In this document: positions 7,332 to 9,164 of the stretch, piece after piece | Layout of the letters: every line of letters begins with the position of its first letter | Position numbering within the stretch: position 1 is the stretch's first letter | Source of the DNA: Acidobacteriota bacterium | GTDB taxonomy: Bacteria; Acidobacteriota; Vicinamibacteria; Vicinamibacterales; 2-12-FULL-66-21 | Length of the DNA: 9,164 nt | Direction: 5' to 3' | Assembly: GCA_013362195.1 (NCBI GenBank) | Contig: JABFWM010000314.1 | Span: forward strand, 1-9,164 | The notes under the pieces: model-generated | Databases searched by the model: none | What the model was told of the DNA's origin: nothing | What the model saw: the letters and a program-made list of their open reading frames with translations, nothing else | Made by a program: the position numbers and the translations under genes

Positions 7332-8105
7332 ATGAGTGTTCGCGTCGGGACGGCCGGATGGAGCATTCCGACCGCGTCCGCGTTGTCATTTCCCGGCGAC
7401 GGGTTTCATCTCGAGCGTTACTCGCGTGTGCTGGACTGCGCGGAGATCAACTCCTCGTTTCATCGACCGCATGCGCAGTCCGTGTACGCGCGGTGGGCGT
7501 CGCTGACGCCGCGGGGTTTTCGTTTTGCGGTGAAGCTGCCGCGCGCCATCACGCACGAGGGGGAGCTCAGACGGGCGCGGGCGCCGCTGGAGGTGTTTCT
7601 CGAACAGATCGCCGGCCTGCGATCGAAGTTGGGGCCACTGCTGGTGCAGCTTCCGCCGTCGCTGGCCTTCGACGCGCGCGTCGCGCGTGCGTTCTTCGAT
7701 CTACTGCGCGGGCGGCACGATGGTCCGGTGGTGTGCGAGCCGCGGCATCCCACATGGTTCGAGCCACGTGCCGTGAAGGCACTGATTGCGCACCGGGTCA
7801 GCCTTGTCGCGACGGACCCGTCGCGCATTGCCGATGCGAAGCGGCCCGGCGCATGGCTGGGGCCCAAGGGAGACGGCGTCGGCGCGGTGGTCTACTATCG
7901 CCTGCACGGCTCGCCGCGGAAGTACTGGTCGCGCTACCCGCCGGAACGCATCGCGCAATGGGCGGCCGAGCTGAACGCGCTGCACGCCTCCGCGAATGCG
8001 TGGTGCATCTTCGACAACACGGCCAGCGGCGCCGCGATTGAGAACGCGCTCGAGATGCGGCGCGCGTGTGAGGATGGCGGAGGACGGAGGGCGGGGGACG
8101 GATGA
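7332..8105 (+). CDS. DUF72 family protein (YecE-like)
   Basis: This 257-residue soluble protein belongs to the DUF72 family, TIM-barrel-like proteins without an established biochemical role. Family signatures appear in order: GTAGW (6-10), EINSSFHR (38-45), FAVKLPRAITH (65-75), LLVQLPPSL (103-111), CEPRHPTWF (135-143), VYYRLHGSP (187-194) and IFDNTASGAAIENAL (227-240), so the fold should be complete. Length is usual for the family. The start at 7332 puts GTAGW at the very N-terminus as expected; no Shine-Dalgarno site is visible upstream. The last dozen residues (from Glu247, Gly/Arg-rich) are not family sequence: they are encoded by a heptanucleotide array that also supplies the TGA. The gene stands alone, with repeat DNA on both sides and convergent to the TMEM175 gene. 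Confidence 0.9.
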   Translation: MSVRVGTAGWSIPTASALSFPGDGFHLERYSRVLDCAEINSSFHRPHAQSVYARWASLTPRGFRFAVKLPRAITHEGELRRARAPLEVFLEQIAGLRSKLGPLLVQLPPSLAFDARVARAFFDLLRGRHDGPVVCEPRHPTWFEPRAVKALIAHRVSLVATDPSRIADAKRPGAWLGPKGDGVGAVVYYRLHGSPRKYWSRYPPERIAQWAAELNALHASANAWCIFDNTASGAAIENALEMRRACEDGGGRRAGDG

Positions 8106-8108
8106 CGG
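8077..8108 (+). repeat. Heptanucleotide array running through the DUF72 stop codon
   Basis: The units GCGGAGG, ACGGAGG, GCGGGGG and ACGGATG follow in register from 8077 to 8104, and a further ACGG begins at 8105. A looser unit (GAGGATG) precedes at 8070-8076. The TGA stop (8103-8105) is made by the junction of two units, so the array encodes the C-terminal tail of the protein. Period and A/G-C-G-G head match the arrays at the other two stop codons, in the same sense orientation. Confidence 0.75.
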
Positions 8109-8131
8109 CCTGTCACGGCTGCACACATCGC

Positions 8132-8349
8132 ATTCAGTCTTATCGACGGGGACACCATCGATAGGACAGTGCGAAGCTCACCTCGGCCCGCCGCGCGCTG
8201 AAGTCTTGCACGGTACTTCGCAAACGACGGCTCCTGCGGTGCTTCGTCGACAGGCATGATCTGTTGTCCAAGGAGTGGATCGCGCTGAATTGGAACAAGG
8301 ATCCCACGGATAAGACAACGGCCATATACGCCTGGAGCAAAAGGCTCAT
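8132..8349 (-). pseudogene. Truncated, frameshifted remnant of a small exported protein gene
   Basis: From ATG 8349 the minus strand encodes a signal-peptide-like stretch (about 24 residues, MSLLLQ...LFQFSA). A different frame (from about 8290, with ATG at 8257) then encodes MPVDEAPQEPSFAKYRARLQ and continues to SMVSPSIRLN at 8132, after which it meets the DUF72 3' end. The two frames differ by two bases, implying one indel between about 8290 and 8258. From memory, the second part matches the start of a common uncharacterised exported domain (pattern DEA-x4-PxFxxFRxxLxxAxxRxD...VxPxIxxSFGG), cut just before the SFGG block. An alternative is a chance reading of non-coding DNA; the match over about 40 residues argues against it. 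Confidence 0.5.
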
Positions 8350-8370
8350 CCGAACTCTCGCGCATCGCAA

Positions 8371-8441
8371 CTACCGCGAGATGCCTCGTCGCCCTCGCCG
8401 CTGCCCTTTCGTTCCTCGCGCTCACCCGGCGCCGGGTCTAA
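8371..8441 (+). pseudogene. Possible relic of a C-terminal membrane-anchor tail
   Basis: LPRDAS (8371-8388) in one frame is followed, in the +2-shifted frame from 8385, by LVALAAALSFLALTRRRV and a TAA stop (8439-8441). LPxTxS, hydrophobic helix and Arg cluster is the layout of a cell-surface sorting or anchor tail. The frame change and the absence of an upstream coding body mean it could only be a remnant. Its stop lies in the loop of REP copy 3. It may be coincidence. Confidence 0.25.
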
Positions 8442-8454
8442 AGACCCGGCCTAC
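8431..8454 (-). repeat. REP-like palindrome, copy 3 (inverted)
   Basis: On the minus strand, GTAG (8454-8451) precedes GCCGGGTC (8450-8443), loop TTTA and GACCCGGC (8438-8431), a perfect 8-bp stem. It faces copy 2 across the DUF72 region. On the minus strand it lies downstream of the TMEM175 gene. Confidence 0.75.
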
Positions 8455-8459
8455 ACCTG

Positions 8460-8485
8460 ACATCCGTGTCCTTCCGTGGTAGATC
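8460..8485 (-). repeat. GATCTACCACGGA repeat, inverted copy beside REP copy 3
   Basis: The minus strand reads GATCTACCACGGA, three bases, then ACACGGATG, the same unit as 7201-7226 with a few substitutions. The distance to the GTAG of the hairpin is 31 nt here and 33 nt at copy 2, so unit and hairpin travel together as a composite element of about 55 bp. Confidence 0.75.
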
Positions 8486-8488
8486 TTC

Positions 8489-8530
8489 CGCCCGTCGCCC
8501 CTCGCCGTTCGCCCGTCGCCCGTCGCCCCT
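8489..8530 (-). repeat. Heptanucleotide array abutting the TMEM175 stop codon
   Basis: There are six 7-nt units. In the sense direction of the TMEM175 gene, the final A of its TGA is the first base of unit 1 (AGGGGCG), followed by units ACGGGCG, AGGGGCG and one AACGGCG variant. Head A-S-G-G and period match the array behind the receptor gene; only the three-base tail differs (GCG in place of CTC). Confidence 0.9.
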
Positions 8531-9123
8531 CACACGTGGTGCTGTTCGCGCTTGCCGACCGCGGACTCGATGCGCTTGTCGGGCACCAGCCACATCAGCG
8601 CGACGATGACGTAAATCACGTCGGCGATGCGTTCGTACGCGAACGCGAAGAGGATGGCGACGCCGTAGAGCACGACCGAGGTGATCCCCTTCGCTTCCTG
8701 GCCGACGGCTTCGGCCAGCATCGACGAGTCTCCCTCGATCGCCATGATCGTCCGTTCGAGAAGGTAGTAGGCGATGCCCGACAGCATCATCACGACGCCA
8801 TAGGCGGCGGTCGGCAGCGACGCGTGGTGGTTCTCGCCCATCCAGGCGGTGACGAAGGGGACCAGCGACAGCCAGAACAGGAGGTGGAGATTCGCCCAGA
8901 GCACGGCGCCGCCGATCCGCCGCGTCGCCTGCAGCATGTGGTGGTGGTTGTTCCAGTAGATGCCGAGGAACACGAAGCTGAGCGCATAGGCCGCGAACTT
9001 CGGCGCGAGCGGCCGCAGCGCCTCCAGCGTCGCCTCGTGCGGCGGCCGCAGCTCGAGCACCATGATGGTGATGAGAATGGCGATCACGCCGTCGCTGAAC
9101 GCTTCGAGCCGTCCCTTCGACAT
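8530..9123 (-). CDS. TMEM175-family potassium channel (DUF1211)
   Basis: This 197-residue inner-membrane protein belongs to the TMEM175 family, whose bacterial members form tetrameric K+-permeable channels without a P-loop filter. The family signature R-x3-FSD is present (R5, F9-S10-D11), at the start of TM1 (about 9-25). I16, I20 and L23 are spaced like the hydrophobic constriction of solved bacterial homologues. Five more helices follow: about 39-57, 73-95, 105-122, 147-163 and 166-181, with YWNNHHHML (56-64) after TM2. Length and six-helix layout are usual for bacterial single-repeat members. The ATG at 9123 has no Shine-Dalgarno site; a TACTTT box ends eight bases before it. Convergent to the DUF72 gene. 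Confidence 0.93.
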   Translation of the reverse strand: MSKGRLEAFSDGVIAILITIMVLELRPPHEATLEALRPLAPKFAAYALSFVFLGIYWNNHHHMLQATRRIGGAVLWANLHLLFWLSLVPFVTAWMGENHHASLPTAAYGVVMMLSGIAYYLLERTIMAIEGDSSMLAEAVGQEAKGITSVVLYGVAILFAFAYERIADVIYVIVALMWLVPDKRIESAVGKREQHHV

Positions 9124-9131
9124 CGGCGTCT

Positions 9132-9137
9132 AAAGTA
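9132..9137 (-). promoter_or_regulatory. Putative -10 box of the TMEM175 gene, giving a leaderless or near-leaderless mRNA
   Basis: TACTTT on the minus strand (9137-9132) fits the TANNNT pattern and ends eight bases before the ATG, so transcription would begin at or within a base or two of the start codon. There is no ribosome binding site in between and no recognisable -35 hexamer. Confidence 0.4.
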
Positions 9138-9153
9138 CCACTGTCTCGCGCTT

Positions 9154-9164
9154 CGCCCGTCGCC
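9154..9164 (-). repeat. Edge of a further heptanucleotide array
   Basis: One full unit (ACGGGCG in minus-strand sense) and four bases of a second are cut by the window end. The unit is identical to the main unit of the array at 8489-8530. By analogy, the stop codon of another minus-strand gene may lie a few units to the right. Confidence 0.4.

Noticed and set aside
5437..7335. A 632-codon plus-strand frame inside the propeller gene
   Set aside because: The product is Arg-rich low complexity in the wrong frame; the propeller frame has eleven Asp boxes and continues unbroken.
8264..8482. A 72-codon plus-strand gene in the DUF72-TMEM175 gap
   Set aside because: Its 3' half is repeat DNA (REP copy 3 and the GATC unit) and it has no motif; the minus strand reads more like a coding remnant.
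7201..8485. A complete insertion sequence or transposon
   Set aside because: No transposase frame is present between the inverted repeats and no target-site duplication is visible; kept only as a hypothesis in the findings.

Overview
The window reads as chromosomal DNA of a high-GC Gram-negative bacterium, most likely an acidobacterium (Vicinamibacteria-like). The pointers are an Oar-type TonB-dependent receptor with an N-terminal carboxypeptidase-regulatory domain, a very large Asp-box (sortilin/VPS10-type) exported protein, and intergenic DNA packed with short palindromic and heptanucleotide repeats. The taxon is inferred from gene types, not proved. There is no transposase gene, CRISPR array, rRNA or tRNA.

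Layout: 150-3056 (-) TonB-dependent receptor, preceded by a strong AAGGAG ribosome binding site and followed by a heptamer array, an intrinsic terminator and a REP-like palindrome. 3057-3324 is a gene-free gap with a 12-bp perfect palindrome. 3325-3942 (-) is a small membrane-anchored coiled-coil protein. It diverges from 4001-7174 (+), a 1057-residue secreted beta-propeller protein; the 58-bp gap holds a symmetric -10 element that can fire both ways and would give the propeller gene a leaderless mRNA. 7175-7331 is repeat DNA. 7332-8105 (+) is a DUF72 (YecE-like) protein. 8106-8529 holds a decayed gene fragment, a possible second relic and another repeat cluster. 8530-9123 (-) is a TMEM175-family potassium channel.

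The genes do not form one pathway or operon. The receptor and the propeller protein are envelope or secreted proteins of the kind that acidobacteria carry in many copies; a shared substrate cannot be read from the sequence.

The most unusual content is between the genes. (1) Three genes (receptor, DUF72, TMEM175) carry a 7-nt tandem array exactly at the stop codon. Read in the sense direction of each gene, all three arrays fit the scheme A-(C/G)-G-G plus a three-base tail that differs per array (CTC, GCG, about AGG). A fourth begins at the window edge. (2) Three hairpins share a GTAG head and the core CGGGTC-N4-GACCCG, the hallmark architecture of REP elements mobilised by REP-associated tyrosine transposases. 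(3) Two of these hairpins sit in a longer composite element, GATC(C/T)ACCACGGA...ACACGGATG...GTAG-hairpin, in inverted orientation on either side of the DUF72 gene and a truncated gene relic.
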